The notes: generated by a model from the sequence alone, not told the origin. DNA of 64,000 bases from Selenomonas timonae (GCF_014250475.1 NZ_CP060204.1:1067001-1131000); one strand, 5' to 3'. Positions 29,123 to 39,461 are shown, counted from the stretch's first letter. Numbers and translations: made by a program.

Positions 29123-30082
29123 ATGACAGATATCGAGAAACCGAAAATCGAGATCGCAGAGATCAGCGAGGACGGACGCTACGGGCGTTTCGTCTGCGAG
29201 CCACTCGAGCCGGGCTACGGCACGACGTTCGGCAACAGTCTGCGGCGTATGCTGCTCTCCTCACTGGATGGAGCGGCGGTCACCTCCATCCAAATCGACG
29301 GCGTGCTGCACGAGTTCTCCACAATCCCGGGCGTACGGGATGATGTGACGAGCATCGTACTGGCACTCAAGCAGCTCTGCATTCGCATGCAGGGGAGCGA
29401 GCCGCATACCATCCGCATCGAGGCGGAGGGGGAGCGCGAGGTCACTGCAGCCGACATCGAATGCGGCAGCGACATCGAGATCCTGAACCCCGATCTTCAC
29501 ATTGCAACGCTGAATGCGACGGGCGAGCTCAAGATCGAGATGACCGTCGAGCGCGGGCGCGGCTATGTGGCGGCGGACAAGAACAAGAAGGCGGATGACA
29601 GCATCGGCGTCATCCCCATCGACTCCATCTTCTCCCCCGTCCAGCGCGTCAACTACACGGTAGAGGACACGCGCGTCGGCAACGTCACCGACTACGACCG
29701 CCTCATCCTCGACGTGTGGACGAACGGCTCCATCCGTCCGGAGGAAGCCGTGAGCAAGGCGGCTGCCATCCTCGTCATGCACCTGCGTCTGTTCCAGAAC
29801 ATGGACGGCACGGTCATCGAGGAGGAGGAGGAAGTCCCGAACTTCCCGCCCGAAGAGGTCGACGACAGCGCCAAGGTGCTCGAGATGACCATCGACGATC
29901 TGGATCTTTCCGTCCGTTCCTTCAACTGCCTCAAGCGCGCCGGCATCAACACCGTTGCCGATCTCGCGCAGAAGACCGAGGACGACATGATGAAGGTACG
30001 CAATCTCGGGCGCAAATCTCTGGATGAAGTGAAGAAAAAACTTGAGGAGCTTGGACTCTCCTTGAGACAGGAAAACGAATAA
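29123..30082 (+). CDS. rpoA: RNA polymerase subunit alpha
   Basis: 319 residues. The N-terminal dimerisation domain carries [18 protein letters not shown]. After a short acidic linker the C-terminal domain ([40 protein letters not shown]) binds UP elements and activators. Confidence 0.97.
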   Translation: MTDIEKPKIEIAEISEDGRYGRFVCEPLEPGYGTTFGNSLRRMLLSSLDGAAVTSIQIDGVLHEFSTIPGVRDDVTSIVLALKQLCIRMQGSEPHTIRIEAEGEREVTAADIECGSDIEILNPDLHIATLNATGELKIEMTVERGRGYVAADKNKKADDSIGVIPIDSIFSPVQRVNYTVEDTRVGNVTDYDRLILDVWTNGSIRPEEAVSKAAAILVMHLRLFQNMDGTVIEEEEEVPNFPPEEVDDSAKVLEMTIDDLDLSVRSFNCLKRAGINTVADLAQKTEDDMMKVRNLGRKSLDEVKKKLEELGLSLRQENE

Positions 30083-30101
30083 CGATAGGAGTGGGAAACA
30101 C

Positions 30102-30434
30102 ATGAGAAAGCTCGGACGCAATTCCGCGGCCCGCAAGGCTCTCCTCAGGAGCATCCTCACATCCTTCTTCAAGTATGGACGCATTGAGACGACCGAGGCA
30201 AAGGCAAAGGAGCTCCGCTCTCTCGCCGATGGTCTCATCACGCTCGCCAAGCGCGGCGACCTCAGTGCGCGTCGTCAGGCCATCGCGGCTCTGGCAGAAG
30301 AGGATGTCGTGCGCAAGCTCTTCGGTGAAATCGCAGAGAAGTATACGGATCGCAAGAGCGGCTACACCCGCATCTTGAAGCTCGGCCCCCGTCGCGGCGA
30401 TGCTGCCCCGATGGCCATCATCGAGCTCGTTTGA
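30102..30434 (+). CDS. rplQ: 50S ribosomal protein L17
   Basis: 110 residues, the short bacterial form. [20 protein letters not shown] opens it and it ends APMAIIELV. Last gene of the superoperon, followed by a strong terminator. Confidence 0.96.
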   Translation: MRKLGRNSAARKALLRSILTSFFKYGRIETTEAKAKELRSLADGLITLAKRGDLSARRQAIAALAEEDVVRKLFGEIAEKYTDRKSGYTRILKLGPRRGDAAPMAIIELV

Positions 30435-30444
30435 TCTGACACAC

Positions 30445-30474
30445 AAAAAGACCGCCTGCGGGCGGTCTTTTTTA
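30445..30474. terminator. Bidirectional terminator after rplQ
   Basis: The arms AAAAAGACCGCC and GGGCGGTCTTTTTT pair around a tiny loop. An A-run on the other side makes it usable for the convergent rqcH gene. Confidence 0.9.
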
Positions 30475-30480
30475 TATGGT

Positions 30481-30535
30481 CTCTCCCGTGCGACACGGGG
30501 GAGGGGGACCGCGATAGCGGTGGAAGGGGCGCCTG
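30481..30535. repeat. REP-like intergenic double hairpin
   Basis: CTCCCGTG/CACGGGGGAG followed by ACCGC/GCGGT and a GGAAGGGGCGCC tail. Short paired palindromes of this look are dispersed in many Firmicute genomes. A comparable GGGGGAAG hairpin lies at 60753-60776. Confidence 0.4.
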
Positions 30536-30551
30536 TGCCAACTATACCAAA

Positions 30552-32309
30552 CTATCCCACTGTCGGATCCTGTGCAAGAATCGGCGCAAGCACATCCTCG
30601 TCCTCGGTGACGAAGAGTGTCTTTTCGTTGATGAAGCGGACGAAGCCGGGGACGGCACCCGAGGGCTTCTTGACGAAGCGGACGGTGGTGTAGTCGACGG
30701 GGACGTTCGAGGAGCCGCGCGCCTTACTGAAATGTGCGGCAATCTGCGCGGCGAGGTGGAGGGATGTCTCACTCGGCTCGTCTCCGTTTGTCCGCAGAAT
30801 GACGTGCGAGCCGGGAATGTCGCGGACGTGCAGCCATACGTCTGTGGGGGTGGCGGTCTTAAATGTGAGTGTGTCGTTCTGGACATTGTTCTTGCCGACG
30901 AGAATGATGCTGCCATCGGGGGCGGTAAAGGAGAACGGATGCGCACGGCGGTCTTTGCTGCGCTTTGGCAGTTTTTCGTGGAGGTAACCCGAGGTAATCA
31001 GCTCGTCCTGTATCTCTGCGATCTCGGCGAGACGCGTGGAGGAGTCAAGGGATGCCTCGATGCTCTCAAGGTGGCGGATGTTCGCCATGCAGTGCTCCTG
31101 TTGGACGGCGAGCAGCTGTTGGGCACGCTTCAGCTTGTCGTATTTCTTGTAGTACGCCTGCATATTTGCGATGATGCCGATGCGGCGGTCAAGTGGAATC
31201 GTCAGTGTTTCGCCTGTCTCGCTGTAGATGTTCGGGACGGTGATTTCATCGTCGGCGTGGTCACTGTACTGATACTGATAGGTCATCAGGTTGTCGGCAT
31301 AGATTTTCTGTTCCTCGGCATTCTCAGCCGCCGCAATCTCTGCGCCAAGCTTGTCATATTTCTCTCGTGCGCGCGCGAGCTCGGTGCGCACGAGACGACG
31401 AAAGCGTTCGCGGTCGGGGATGACATAGCTGCCGAGGCGTTTGTCTGCGTCGATCATCAGTGCACTGAGCGTGCGATAGGAGCTGCGCTGGGTATTGGGA
31501 AGTTCGCTGAGGGGGAATGCCGCCATCGCCGTAACTTTGCCGTTCTCCTCAAGACGCAGGGAGGGAACAGGCTCTTTCATCCATGTACGCAGCTCATTGA
31601 GTGCGTGGGAAATCTCGGCAAAGTCCGCAGCGTCCAGTTCGGAGACGCTGATGTTCGGTGCAAGTCCCGCGAGAAAGCAGATCTCCTTTGCTGAGATGGG
31701 ACCAAAGCCGAGGACAGAGCCAATAAGGGCTTGAAAGAGTTTTGCCTCACTGTCCGACTGTATGCGTGTGATAATGTCTGCGATGTCTGCCGTAAAGAGA
31801 TCATATTTGTCCTGTACGGGCGGGAGGGTATAGGGAATGCCCTTGAAGACGGTGCGCACGCGGCTCGTATTCTCGCCGATGCGGCGCAGAGCCTCGGTGA
31901 TGATACCGTCCTCGTGGAGGATGATGTTGCTGTATTTGCCGATGAGTTCGAGGGTGAGGGTGCGCGTTGTGATGCGCCCGCCGCCCGCGATTACGTCGAT
32001 GTCGAGGTGAATGATGCGGTCGCGTCCCTCCTGCCGCACGGCGGCGATGCGTCCCGTTTCGAGCTGTTTCCTGAGGAGCATGACGAAGGTTGGCGGCTCG
32101 GCTGGATTCTCGGGTGCATTCTCGATGAGATGTGCGGATGGATTGCTTGCGTTGGTGTTGATATAGAGAAGCAGGTTTTCCCCCGGCTGGCGCACGGAAA
32201 GGACGATGGACTGCTTATTTGGCTGGTTAATTTTATCGATGCGCCCGCCCGTGAGTGCGTCCGCGAGTTCACGTGCGAGGGCGGACATGGAGAAGCCGTC
32301 AAGGCTCAT
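30552..32309 (-). CDS. rqcH: Ribosome quality-control factor RqcH (NFACT/FbpA family)
   Basis: 585 residues. An NFACT-N domain, helix-hairpin-helix, coiled coil (about residues 290-430) and NFACT-R domain (WLHVRDIPGSHVILRTNG) are in order. Asp97-Arg98 (GRDRII), needed for Ala-tRNA recruitment in the Bacillus protein, are present. RqcH binds obstructed 50S subunits and adds C-terminal alanine tails to stalled chains. Older names describe fibronectin binding. It is transcribed alone on the minus strand. Confidence 0.9.
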   Translation of the reverse strand: MSLDGFSMSALARELADALTGGRIDKINQPNKQSIVLSVRQPGENLLLYINTNASNPSAHLIENAPENPAEPPTFVMLLRKQLETGRIAAVRQEGRDRIIHLDIDVIAGGGRITTRTLTLELIGKYSNIILHEDGIITEALRRIGENTSRVRTVFKGIPYTLPPVQDKYDLFTADIADIITRIQSDSEAKLFQALIGSVLGFGPISAKEICFLAGLAPNISVSELDAADFAEISHALNELRTWMKEPVPSLRLEENGKVTAMAAFPLSELPNTQRSSYRTLSALMIDADKRLGSYVIPDRERFRRLVRTELARAREKYDKLGAEIAAAENAEEQKIYADNLMTYQYQYSDHADDEITVPNIYSETGETLTIPLDRRIGIIANMQAYYKKYDKLKRAQQLLAVQQEHCMANIRHLESIEASLDSSTRLAEIAEIQDELITSGYLHEKLPKRSKDRRAHPFSFTAPDGSIILVGKNNVQNDTLTFKTATPTDVWLHVRDIPGSHVILRTNGDEPSETSLHLAAQIAAHFSKARGSSNVPVDYTTVRFVKKPSGAVPGFVRFINEKTLFVTEDEDVLAPILAQDPTVG

Positions 32310-32390
32310 AGTAGTACCTCTTTATATTCTAAACGTCATACGGATGCCACGCGAACGCCTCGTTGCGCAAGTGATCGCGCTCTTGTACGC

Positions 32391-32559
32391 TTAAGGAATC
32401 GCTGATAAAATGAAGTCCGTCGGATTAGTGCAGATTTTTTGTCCTGTCAAGGAGACAAACCGGACGCATAGCAAGGGCTATGTGGAGGATTTGTCGACAC
32501 AGACAGGGCGAAAAAGATGTGCTAAGACGGCGCGGCTGAATTTATCAGTGCTTCCTTAA
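32391..32559 (+). repeat. MITE-like ~169-bp element, copy 2
   Basis: The terminal inverted repeats TTAAGGAATCGCTGATAAA (32391-32409) and TTTATCAGTGCTTCCTTAA (32541-32559) match at 17 of 19 positions. The interior contains a GCATAG...CTATG hairpin. No ORF. It lies in the 471-nt rqcH-dapF gap. Confidence 0.85.
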
Positions 32560-32562
32560 ATA

Positions 32563-32611
32563 CCGTCGGAGTTCTTAAACGCGCTTCGCTTGAACGAAAG
32601 AACTCCAACGG
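32563..32611. repeat. Stem-loop adjoining the MITE in the rqcH-dapF gap
   Basis: CCGTCGGAGTTCTT (32563-32576) pairs with AAGAACTCCAACGG (32598-32611), 13 of 14 pairs. No T-run follows. A second weaker inverted repeat (GTACCGAGCG with CGCTTTGGTAC) continues to about 32665. Nothing else is seen before the dapF promoter. Confidence 0.5.
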
Positions 32612-32727
32612 GGCGTACCGAGCGCTTTACTCACTTGCTTCACTAGGGTTCGCTTTGGTACTCCGTAATCTTTTATACTCTACAGAAAATTATACACGTC
32701 AATCATACAATAGGCAAGCGTTGCGCC

Positions 32728-32756
32728 TTGCACGCGCGGGGATTTCATAGTACAAT
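32728..32756 (+). promoter_or_regulatory. Promoter of the dapF-coaBC cluster
   Basis: TTGCAC (32728-32733) and TACAAT (32751-32756) are 17 nt apart, 24 nt before the dapF ATG. Confidence 0.65.
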
Positions 32757-32780
32757 ACGTGCAGCAAGGCGGTGTGATAG

Positions 32781-33620
32781 ATGAAGTTTACAAAATGGCA
32801 GGGCTGCGGCAACGATTTCGTGGTCGTGGACTTCCTGGATAAAGAGCCGATTGACTTTGCGGCACTCGCGGTGAAGATGTGCGATCGGCATTTCGGCATC
32901 GGTGCGGATGGTCTGATGGTGGTCTGCCCCTCGGAGACGGCGGATGTGCGGATGCGCGAGTTCAATCCGGACGGAACGGAGCCGGAGATGTGCGGGAACG
33001 GGATTCGCTGTTTCGCGCGGTATCTCTATGACTATGGGCGCATGAAAACGCAGCAGTTCACGATTGAGACGCTCGCGGGGACGATGGTGCCGCGCGTGAT
33101 CACGCAGGACGGTGCAGTGACGGCGGTCGAGGTGGATATGGGCGGGCCTGTGCTCGAAGGGGAGAAAATCCCCGTAGCGGGCTTCGGTGCGGAACGTGTT
33201 ATCGCGCAGCCGCTCATGGTCGATGGCACGGAGTATAGAATGACTTGTGTGTCGATGGGCAATCCCCATTGCGTGATCTTTGTGGACGATGCAGAGGGTT
33301 TCCCTCTTTCGGAACTGGGGGCGCAGTTCGAGAATCATCCTGCATTTCCGCGCAAGATCAATACGGAGTTTGTCGAGGTGAAGAGCCGCACGCATGCGCG
33401 CATGCGCGTCTGGGAGCGCGGCGCGGGCATTACACTCGCGTGTGGGACAGGAACGTGCGCGACGCTGACGGCGGGCGTGCTGAACGATGTGCTTGACCGT
33501 GCGGCGGACATTGAGGTCGACGGCGGAATCATTCATGTGGAGTGGCGTGCGGACGGGCATATCCTTATGACGGGACCCGCCGAGCCGGTCTTTACGGGTA
33601 TATGGCAGGGTTCGCTATGA
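32781..33620 (+). CDS. dapF: Diaminopimelate epimerase
   Basis: 279 residues. The two catalytic cysteines lie in MCGNGIRC (~residue 72) and LACGTGTCA (~residue 220). It converts LL- to meso-diaminopimelate for lysine and peptidoglycan synthesis. It overlaps yicC by four bases (ATGA). It heads a cluster running to coaBC. Confidence 0.94.
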   Translation: MKFTKWQGCGNDFVVVDFLDKEPIDFAALAVKMCDRHFGIGADGLMVVCPSETADVRMREFNPDGTEPEMCGNGIRCFARYLYDYGRMKTQQFTIETLAGTMVPRVITQDGAVTAVEVDMGGPVLEGEKIPVAGFGAERVIAQPLMVDGTEYRMTCVSMGNPHCVIFVDDAEGFPLSELGAQFENHPAFPRKINTEFVEVKSRTHARMRVWERGAGITLACGTGTCATLTAGVLNDVLDRAADIEVDGGIIHVEWRADGHILMTGPAEPVFTGIWQGSL

Positions 33621-34498
33621 GTGCGCCGCGCAGGAGCATGACGGGCTACGGTGCGGGCACGGCGGAGACAGCAGACTACCGTGTCACGGTTGAGATCAAG
33701 GCGGTCAATCAACGATTCCTTGAGATTGCACCGCACATGCCGCGCGCGTTCGGCGCGTGGGAGAACGATTTGCGTGATCTCATCCGCACGCGTGTTGCCC
33801 GCGGTAAGCTCGATATCTATGTGAACTTCGAGGATCGCAGTGAAAAGCAGTACGATGTCCATGTCAATGAGGGACTGGCGCGTGCGTACTATGCGGCACT
33901 CGGAAAGGTCGCCCGCGCGGTGGATGCACCGCTGAATGACGGCGTGCGGATGACAGCGGAGTATGAGGGCGTGATCTCGGTGCGTGAGCAGGCGGATATC
34001 GTGGGGGGGCGCGCGGTATTTCTGGATGCCACAGAGCAGGCACTTGCGGCGCTCGATGCGATGCGGCTCGCCGAGGGCGCGCATATCGCGTGCGACTTTG
34101 AGAAGCGCCTTGCACGCCTCGAAGATCAGCGGATGCAGGTGAAGGAGATCGCGCCCACGATTGTCGCGGACTACCGTGCGCATCTCGCGGAGGTGCTTGC
34201 GGAGTTCAAGGAAGTCACGCCCGATGAAACACGTATCGTGCAGGAGGCGGCACTCTATGCCGATCGTGTGAACATCACGGAGGAGCTCGTACGGCTTGCG
34301 AGCCATTTCGCCCAGTTCCGCGCGATTCTCGCCGAGGCGGAGCCCGTTGGGCGACGGCTGGACTTTCTCCTGCAGGAGATCAATCGTGAGACGAATACGA
34401 TTGGCTCGAAGGCGAACAATGCTGCCGCACAGCAGATCGTTGTCGCGATGAAGAACGAGGTCGAGAAACTGCGTGAGCAGGTACAGAACTTGGAGTGA
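33617..34498 (+). CDS. yicC: YicC-family endoribonuclease
   Basis: 293 residues from ATG at 33617. [20 protein letters not shown] opens the conserved YicC_N domain; the C-terminal half ends with [20 protein letters not shown] (DUF1732). Homologues cleave RNA, including small RNAs. An upstream in-frame start within dapF is rejected, since ATGA coupling is the better start. The order yicC-remA-gmk-rpoZ-coaBC is the standard Firmicute cluster. Confidence 0.9.
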   Translation: MSAPRRSMTGYGAGTAETADYRVTVEIKAVNQRFLEIAPHMPRAFGAWENDLRDLIRTRVARGKLDIYVNFEDRSEKQYDVHVNEGLARAYYAALGKVARAVDAPLNDGVRMTAEYEGVISVREQADIVGGRAVFLDATEQALAALDAMRLAEGAHIACDFEKRLARLEDQRMQVKEIAPTIVADYRAHLAEVLAEFKEVTPDETRIVQEAALYADRVNITEELVRLASHFAQFRAILAEAEPVGRRLDFLLQEINRETNTIGSKANNAAAQQIVVAMKNEVEKLREQVQNLE

Positions 34499-34500
34499 GC

Positions 34501-34749
34501 ATGGAGACGGTCAATATCGGATTCGGCGACATCGTCCTCGCGGGGCGCATGGTCGCCATCGTTGCGCCGACTTCCATGTCCGCAAAGCGCATGGTGCAGG
34601 ATGCGCGTGATGTGGGGCGTCTCATTGACGCAACGTACAAGCGGCGGACGCGCGCCGTCATCGTTCTGGACAGCGGTCACATTGTGCTCTCGGCGCTCCT
34701 GCCGGAGACGATTGCGGGACGCATGACAACGAAGGAGGACGCAGAGTGA
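34501..34749 (+). CDS. remA: RemA-like DNA-binding regulator (DUF370)
   Basis: 82 residues. [20 protein letters not shown] and a C-terminal [20 protein letters not shown] match RemA, which forms rings on DNA and activates biofilm and osmoprotection genes in Bacillus. A GTG two codons upstream is possible. It lies between yicC and gmk as in Bacillus. The target genes in this organism are unknown. Confidence 0.88.
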   Translation: METVNIGFGDIVLAGRMVAIVAPTSMSAKRMVQDARDVGRLIDATYKRRTRAVIVLDSGHIVLSALLPETIAGRMTTKEDAE

Positions 34750-35339
34750 AAAAGGGACTTCTCATTGTGATTTCGGGTGCGTCCGGCACGGGCAAGGGCA
34801 CGGTCTGCAAGGAGCTGCTCACGCGTGAGGCAGGCATTGCCTATTCCGTCTCTGCAACCTCACGCGCGCCGCGTGAGGGTGAGATGGATGGGCGCGAATA
34901 CTATTTCCGCACGCGCGAAGCGTTCGAGGCGATGATTGCGGCGGGGGAATTCCTCGAGTACGCGGATGTGTACGGCAACTACTACGGCACGCCGCTTGCC
35001 CCAATTGAGGAACGCCGCGCGGCGGGGGAGGACATCCTGCTCGAGATCGACACGCAGGGGGCGCTGAATGTGATGGAGCGCTGCCCTGACGGGACGTTCA
35101 TCTTTCTCCTGCCGCCCTCGCTTGAAGAATTGCAGCGTCGCATTACGGGGCGTGGGACGGAGTCGGAGGAGAGCCTCGCGCGGCGTCTTGCGGCGGCGCG
35201 TGATGAGATACAGCTCGGCAAGCGTTATCGCTACGCTGTGCTGAACGATACGGTGGAGGCAGCGACGGATCGGATTCAGACGATCCTTGCGGCGGAGCGC
35301 CTGCGTGCGGATATGGATCCTGAGCAGTTTGAAATTTGA
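34746..35339 (+). CDS. gmk: Guanylate kinase
   Basis: 197 residues, GTG start overlapping the remA stop. P-loop [10 protein letters not shown] (10-19), then [19 protein letters not shown], the GMP-binding segment. It phosphorylates GMP to GDP. Confidence 0.95.
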   Translation: MKKGLLIVISGASGTGKGTVCKELLTREAGIAYSVSATSRAPREGEMDGREYYFRTREAFEAMIAAGEFLEYADVYGNYYGTPLAPIEERRAAGEDILLEIDTQGALNVMERCPDGTFIFLLPPSLEELQRRITGRGTESEESLARRLAAARDEIQLGKRYRYAVLNDTVEAATDRIQTILAAERLRADMDPEQFEI

Positions 35340-35356
35340 AAGATAGAGGTACAGCA

Positions 35357-35587
35357 ATGAAGACGAATGTGGAAATCGGTATGGTGAATCCCTCGACGGA
35401 TGAGCTGCTGACGAAGGTGGACAGCCGCTACGGCGTGGTTGTGCTCGCGGCAAAGCGTGCGCGGCAGCTGCTCGAGGGTGACCCCGTGAAGTCCGAGCGT
35501 GCACGCTCGACGAAGAATGTGACGAATGCCTTTGAGGAGATCGCAGAGGGCAAGATCAGCTATGACCTCTGCAAGGAGAGCGTCTGA
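35357..35587 (+). CDS. rpoZ: RNA polymerase subunit omega
   Basis: 76 residues from ATG at 35357 (AGAGG nearby); an in-frame start seven codons earlier is less likely. [20 protein letters not shown] and [11 protein letters not shown] are the omega signature. It stabilises beta' and binds ppGpp in some bacteria. One base separates it from coaBC. Confidence 0.92.
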   Translation: MKTNVEIGMVNPSTDELLTKVDSRYGVVVLAAKRARQLLEGDPVKSERARSTKNVTNAFEEIAEGKISYDLCKESV

Positions 35588-35588
35588 C

Positions 35589-36806
35589 GTGGGAGTACTC
35601 ACAGGGCGGCGCATCGTCCTCGGTGTGACGGGCGGCATTGCCGCATACAAGGCGGTCGAGATTGCGAGCCGCCTCAAAAAGGCGGGAGCAGACGTGCGCG
35701 TCATCATGACGCGGGCGGCGTGCTCCTTTGTCACGCCGCTCACATTCCGTGAGATCACAGGTGCGCCTGTCGCAGAGACGATGTGGGGCGAGCCACATCA
35801 TCACGTCGAGCACATTGCCCTCGCAGAGTTCGCAGAACTCGTCCTCGTCGCGCCCGCGACGGCGAACTTCATCGCAAAGGCGGCGGCGGGCATTGCGGAT
35901 GATATGCTGACGACGAGTGTGCTCGCCACGCGCGCACCGCTCGTCATTGCGCCCGCGATGAATACGGGCATGTGGGAGAACTCCGTCACGCAGGAGAACG
36001 TACGCCGCCTCACAGAGCGCGGCACGCAGATCATCCCGCCCGCCGTCGGACAGCTTGCCTGCGGCACAACGGGCGCGGGACGTCTGCCCGAACCTGAGGA
36101 AATCGTTCGCATCGTCGAGGCGTATTTTGCGAGTGCGCAGAGCCTTGCGGGGCGTCGCATCCTCGTGACGGCGGCGGGTACGGAGGAGCCGCTCGACCCT
36201 GTGCGCTACCTTGGTAATCGCTCGACGGGACGCATGGGCTTCGAGGTCGCCGCCGAGGCGGCACGGCGTGGTGCAGAGGTTGTGCTCGTTGCAGGGCCGA
36301 CACCGATTGCGACACCTGCGGGTGTGCGGCGCGTCAATGTGCGCAGTGCGCGCGATATGCATGCGGCGGTGTTCGCGGAGTACGACAGTATGGATGCTGT
36401 CATTAAGGCGGCTGCAGTCGCGGATTACCGTCCTGCAGAGACGGCGGAGCACAAGATCAAGAAGTCGGACGGCGAACTCACGCTGACCCTCACGCGCAAT
36501 CCCGACATCCTCTATGAGCTCGGGCAGAAGAAACGGCATCAGATTCTCGTTGGATTTGCGGCAGAGACGCAGAATGTCGCGGAGTATGCGCGCGGGAAAC
36601 TCGCAAAGAAGAACCTCGACTTTATCGTCGCGAACAATGTCGCGGAGAAGGATGCGGGCTTTGGTGTTCCGACGAATCACGTACAGATTTTCTTTGCGGA
36701 CGGGCGCGCAGAGGATCACCCGTTGATGGCGAAATCCGCGCTTGCGGGTGTGATATTGGATCGGCTGGAGGAAGCGCTGAAAAACAAAAATGAGAAGAAT
36801 GTGTGA
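35589..36806 (+). CDS. coaBC: Bifunctional phosphopantothenoylcysteine decarboxylase/phosphopantothenate-cysteine ligase
   Basis: 405 residues, GTG start at 35589. The CoaC half has VTGGIAAYKAVE, the catalytic His region (HHVEHIALAE), PAMNTGMW and the flap Cys in ACGTTGAGRLPE. The CoaB half begins RRILVTAAGTEEPLDPVRYL. The two steps make 4'-phosphopantetheine for coenzyme A. Last gene of the cluster; the metK promoter starts just downstream. Confidence 0.94.
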   Translation: MGVLTGRRIVLGVTGGIAAYKAVEIASRLKKAGADVRVIMTRAACSFVTPLTFREITGAPVAETMWGEPHHHVEHIALAEFAELVLVAPATANFIAKAAAGIADDMLTTSVLATRAPLVIAPAMNTGMWENSVTQENVRRLTERGTQIIPPAVGQLACGTTGAGRLPEPEEIVRIVEAYFASAQSLAGRRILVTAAGTEEPLDPVRYLGNRSTGRMGFEVAAEAARRGAEVVLVAGPTPIATPAGVRRVNVRSARDMHAAVFAEYDSMDAVIKAAAVADYRPAETAEHKIKKSDGELTLTLTRNPDILYELGQKKRHQILVGFAAETQNVAEYARGKLAKKNLDFIVANNVAEKDAGFGVPTNHVQIFFADGRAEDHPLMAKSALAGVILDRLEEALKNKNEKNV

Positions 36807-36815
36807 AAATAGCCC

Positions 36816-36844
36816 TTGACAACGCCCCATACATTCGTTACAAT
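36816..36844 (+). promoter_or_regulatory. Promoter of the SAM-riboswitch/metK transcript
   Basis: TTGACA (36816-36821), 17-nt spacer, TACAAT (36839-36844). It begins 10 nt after the coaBC stop. Confidence 0.8.
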
Positions 36845-36865
36845 GCGACGTATAGAAGAGAATAT

Positions 36866-36970
36866 ACCTCATCCAGAGCAGTGGAGGGAATGGCCCGATG
36901 AAGCTGCGGCAACCATGGCGACTGCGCCAACGGTGCCAATTCCTTTAGGCGAAGCGCCTATGAGATGAGA
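36866..36970 (+). promoter_or_regulatory. SAM-I (S-box) riboswitch aptamer
   Basis: The conserved core is readable: CTCATC...GATGAG closing stem, AGAGCAGTGGAGGGA, TGGCCCGATGAAGC, GGCAACC and GGTGCCAATTCC. SAM binding should favour the terminator at 36980 and switch off metK. Confidence 0.93.
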
Positions 36971-36979
36971 GCGGCAGTA

Positions 36980-37015
36980 AAAAGCCTCCCTTATCTTAGC
37001 GGGGAGGCTTTTCTT
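36980..37015 (+). terminator. Riboswitch expression-platform terminator
   Basis: AAAAGCCTCCC (36980-36990) pairs with GGGGAGGCTTTT (37001-37012), then a T-run. It sits between the S-box and metK. Confidence 0.85.
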
Positions 37016-37062
37016 ATGCGGATGAGGATTTCAAAGTTTTTACGAACTAAGGGAGGTTCCAA

Positions 37063-38247
37063 ATGAAGAAGATGCTTTTTACATCTGAGTCTGTCACTGA
37101 GGGGCATCCGGATAAGCTCGCCGATCAGATTTCGGACAGCATTCTGGATGCGATTCTCGCGCAGGATCCGCAGGGGCGCGTTGCGTGTGAGACGCTTGTC
37201 ACGACAGGACAGGCACATGTGGTCGGCGAGATCTCGACGACCTGCTATGCGGATATTCCGAAGATCATCCGTCAGACCGTGCGCGAAGTCGGCTACACGA
37301 ATGCAAGCTATGGCTTTGACGCTGATACCTGCGGCATCCTTGTCTCGCTCGACGAGCAGTCGCCGGACATCGCACAGGGCGTCAATCAGGCGATTGAGTC
37401 CCGCGAGGGCAATATGGATGCGGCTGACGCAATCGGCGCGGGCGATCAGGGCATGATGTTCGGCTATGCGACGAACGAGACGCCTGAGTATATGCCGCTC
37501 ACGACGGTGCTTGCCCATAAGCTTGCGCGCCGCCTCACGGATGTGCGCAAGGACGGCTCGCTAAAGTATCTGCGTCCCGACGGCAAGACGCAGGTCACGG
37601 TTGCCTATGAGGACGGCAAGCCCGTCTATGTCGACACGGTCGTTATCTCGACGCAGCACGACGAGGATGTCGATCTCGCGACGATCCGCAAGGATATGAT
37701 CGAGAAGGTCATCAAGGAGATTGTTCCGGCGGAGCTGCTGCGCGCGGAGACGAAGTATTTCGTCAACCCGACGGGCAAGTTCGTCATCGGCGGTCCGCAC
37801 GGCGACTCGGGGCTCACGGGGCGCAAGATCATCGTCGATACATATGGCGGCTGGGCACGTCACGGCGGCGGTGCGTTCTCGGGCAAGGATCCCACGAAGG
37901 TTGACCGCAGTGCGGCGTATGCGGCGCGCTATGTTGCGAAGAACATTGTTGCAGCAGGGCTTGCAGATCGCGTTGAGATTCAGCTTGCGTACGCGATTGG
38001 CGTGGCGCATCCCGTCTCCATCATGGTGGACACGTTCGGCACGGGCAAGATCGACGATGAGAAGATCGTCGCGCTCGTGCAGAAGACGTTCGACCTGCGT
38101 CCTGCGGGCATCATCAAGATGCTCGACCTGCGCCGTCCCATCTATCGCCAGACGGCGGCGTACGGACATTTCGGCCGCACGGATGTCGATCTGCCGTGGG
38201 AGAATACGGATAAGGCAGAGCTGCTGAAGAAGGAAGCGGGGCTGTAA
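37063..38247 (+). CDS. metK: S-adenosylmethionine synthetase
   Basis: 394 residues. [16 protein letters not shown] (ATP and metal site), [12 protein letters not shown] and [20 protein letters not shown] are intact. It makes SAM from methionine and ATP. Control is by the upstream S-box. GGGAGG precedes the ATG. Confidence 0.97.
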   Translation: MKKMLFTSESVTEGHPDKLADQISDSILDAILAQDPQGRVACETLVTTGQAHVVGEISTTCYADIPKIIRQTVREVGYTNASYGFDADTCGILVSLDEQSPDIAQGVNQAIESREGNMDAADAIGAGDQGMMFGYATNETPEYMPLTTVLAHKLARRLTDVRKDGSLKYLRPDGKTQVTVAYEDGKPVYVDTVVISTQHDEDVDLATIRKDMIEKVIKEIVPAELLRAETKYFVNPTGKFVIGGPHGDSGLTGRKIIVDTYGGWARHGGGAFSGKDPTKVDRSAAYAARYVAKNIVAAGLADRVEIQLAYAIGVAHPVSIMVDTFGTGKIDDEKIVALVQKTFDLRPAGIIKMLDLRRPIYRQTAAYGHFGRTDVDLPWENTDKAELLKKEAGL

Positions 38248-38267
38248 GCCGTACAGCAGAATAAAAT

Positions 38268-38305
38268 AAGGCTGTCGCACGAAATTTTATTCGGCGGCAG
38301 CCTTT
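38268..38305 (+). terminator. Terminator after metK
   Basis: AAGGCTGTCGC (38268-38278) pairs with GCGGCAGCCTT (about 38295-38304, one G-U), followed by a short T-rich tract. Confidence 0.7.
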
Positions 38306-38327
38306 CCTTTATGAAACGAGGTGACAT

Positions 38328-39461
38328 ATGACAGAGACGGAAATCATGGATTTTGCGCGTGGTGAATTCGAGTGGCTACACGCACATCCCGAACTTGCCT
38401 ATGAGGAGTTCGAGACGACGGCGCGCCTGCGTGCAGCATTTGAACATGCAGGGATTCGTGTACTTGATCTGCCGCTTGCAACGGGTCTGATCTCTGCGAT
38501 CGGCACGGGAAAGCCCATCGTCGCCCTGCGCACGGATATCGACGCGCTGCCTGTTCACGAGGAGACAGACCTGCCGTATCGCTCGCAGTACGAGGGAAAG
38601 ATGCACGCCTGCGGGCATGACTTTCACATGGCGTCGGTACTCGCGGCGGCGCTCCTTCTCAAGGAGCGTGAGGCAGAGCTTGCGGGTACGGTCTATATCG
38701 TCTGTCAGCCAGCAGAGGAAGCGCCGGGCGGTGCGCGTACCGTACTCAATACAGGCGCGCTCGCCGATGTTGCGGCGATCTTTGGCATTCATGCGCGTCC
38801 CATCTACCCAGTGGGCACGCTCGGACTCTGCACGGGCGGCATGATGGCATCCGTGGATAAATTCGAGATCACATTCCACGGTGTTGGCACGCACGCGGCA
38901 CAGCCGGATCGCGGCTGTGATCCCATCGTCATGGCGGCACAGTTTGTGACGGCGGCGCAGACGATTGCGGCGCGGAACATCAGCCCCCTGCGCCCCGCCG
39001 TCGTTAGCGTGACGCATATCGAGGCAGGGACGACGTGGAACGTCCTGCCCGAGCGGGCATGGATGGAGGGGACGATACGCCTCTTTGACGCGGATGACCG
39101 TGCGCTCGTGAAGGAGCGCGTCGCCTCACTTGCCGAGGGGATTGCGGCAGCATTCGGCGGACGTGCAGAGGTCACATGGACGGCAGGGCCGCCCGCTGTT
39201 GTGAATACGGAGCGTTGGAACACGCTCGCGCGGGAGACGGCGGCAGAGGAGGACTTTGCTGTAGTGGATGCCATGCCGTGGATGGCGGGCGAGGACTTCG
39301 CCTACTATCAGGAAGCGATGGAGACTTGCTTTGCATTCGTCGGCACAGGACTCTCCCCCGAGAACCATCATCCGAAATTCGCGGTCGACCCTGCCGCGAT
39401 CCCGCAGACGGCACACTATCTTGCGTGCATGGCGGAGGAGGCGTTGCGGCGGCTGAGATAA
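38328..39461 (+). CDS. M20-family amidohydrolase (N-acyl amino acid hydrolase type)
   Basis: 377 residues. Metal-binding motifs ACGHDFHMA (~residue 95), QPAEEAPGGA, GIHARPIYPVG and the C-terminal GEDFAYY match the IAA-amino acid/hippurate hydrolase subfamily. Likely removes acyl groups from amino acids in the cytoplasm; the substrate is uncertain. Its TAA stop forms the outer end of a perfect 24-bp inverted repeat shared with 41357-41380. Confidence 0.85.
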   Translation: MTETEIMDFARGEFEWLHAHPELAYEEFETTARLRAAFEHAGIRVLDLPLATGLISAIGTGKPIVALRTDIDALPVHEETDLPYRSQYEGKMHACGHDFHMASVLAAALLLKEREAELAGTVYIVCQPAEEAPGGARTVLNTGALADVAAIFGIHARPIYPVGTLGLCTGGMMASVDKFEITFHGVGTHAAQPDRGCDPIVMAAQFVTAAQTIAARNISPLRPAVVSVTHIEAGTTWNVLPERAWMEGTIRLFDADDRALVKERVASLAEGIAAAFGGRAEVTWTAGPPAVVNTERWNTLARETAAEEDFAVVDAMPWMAGEDFAYYQEAMETCFAFVGTGLSPENHHPKFAVDPAAIPQTAHYLACMAEEALRRLR

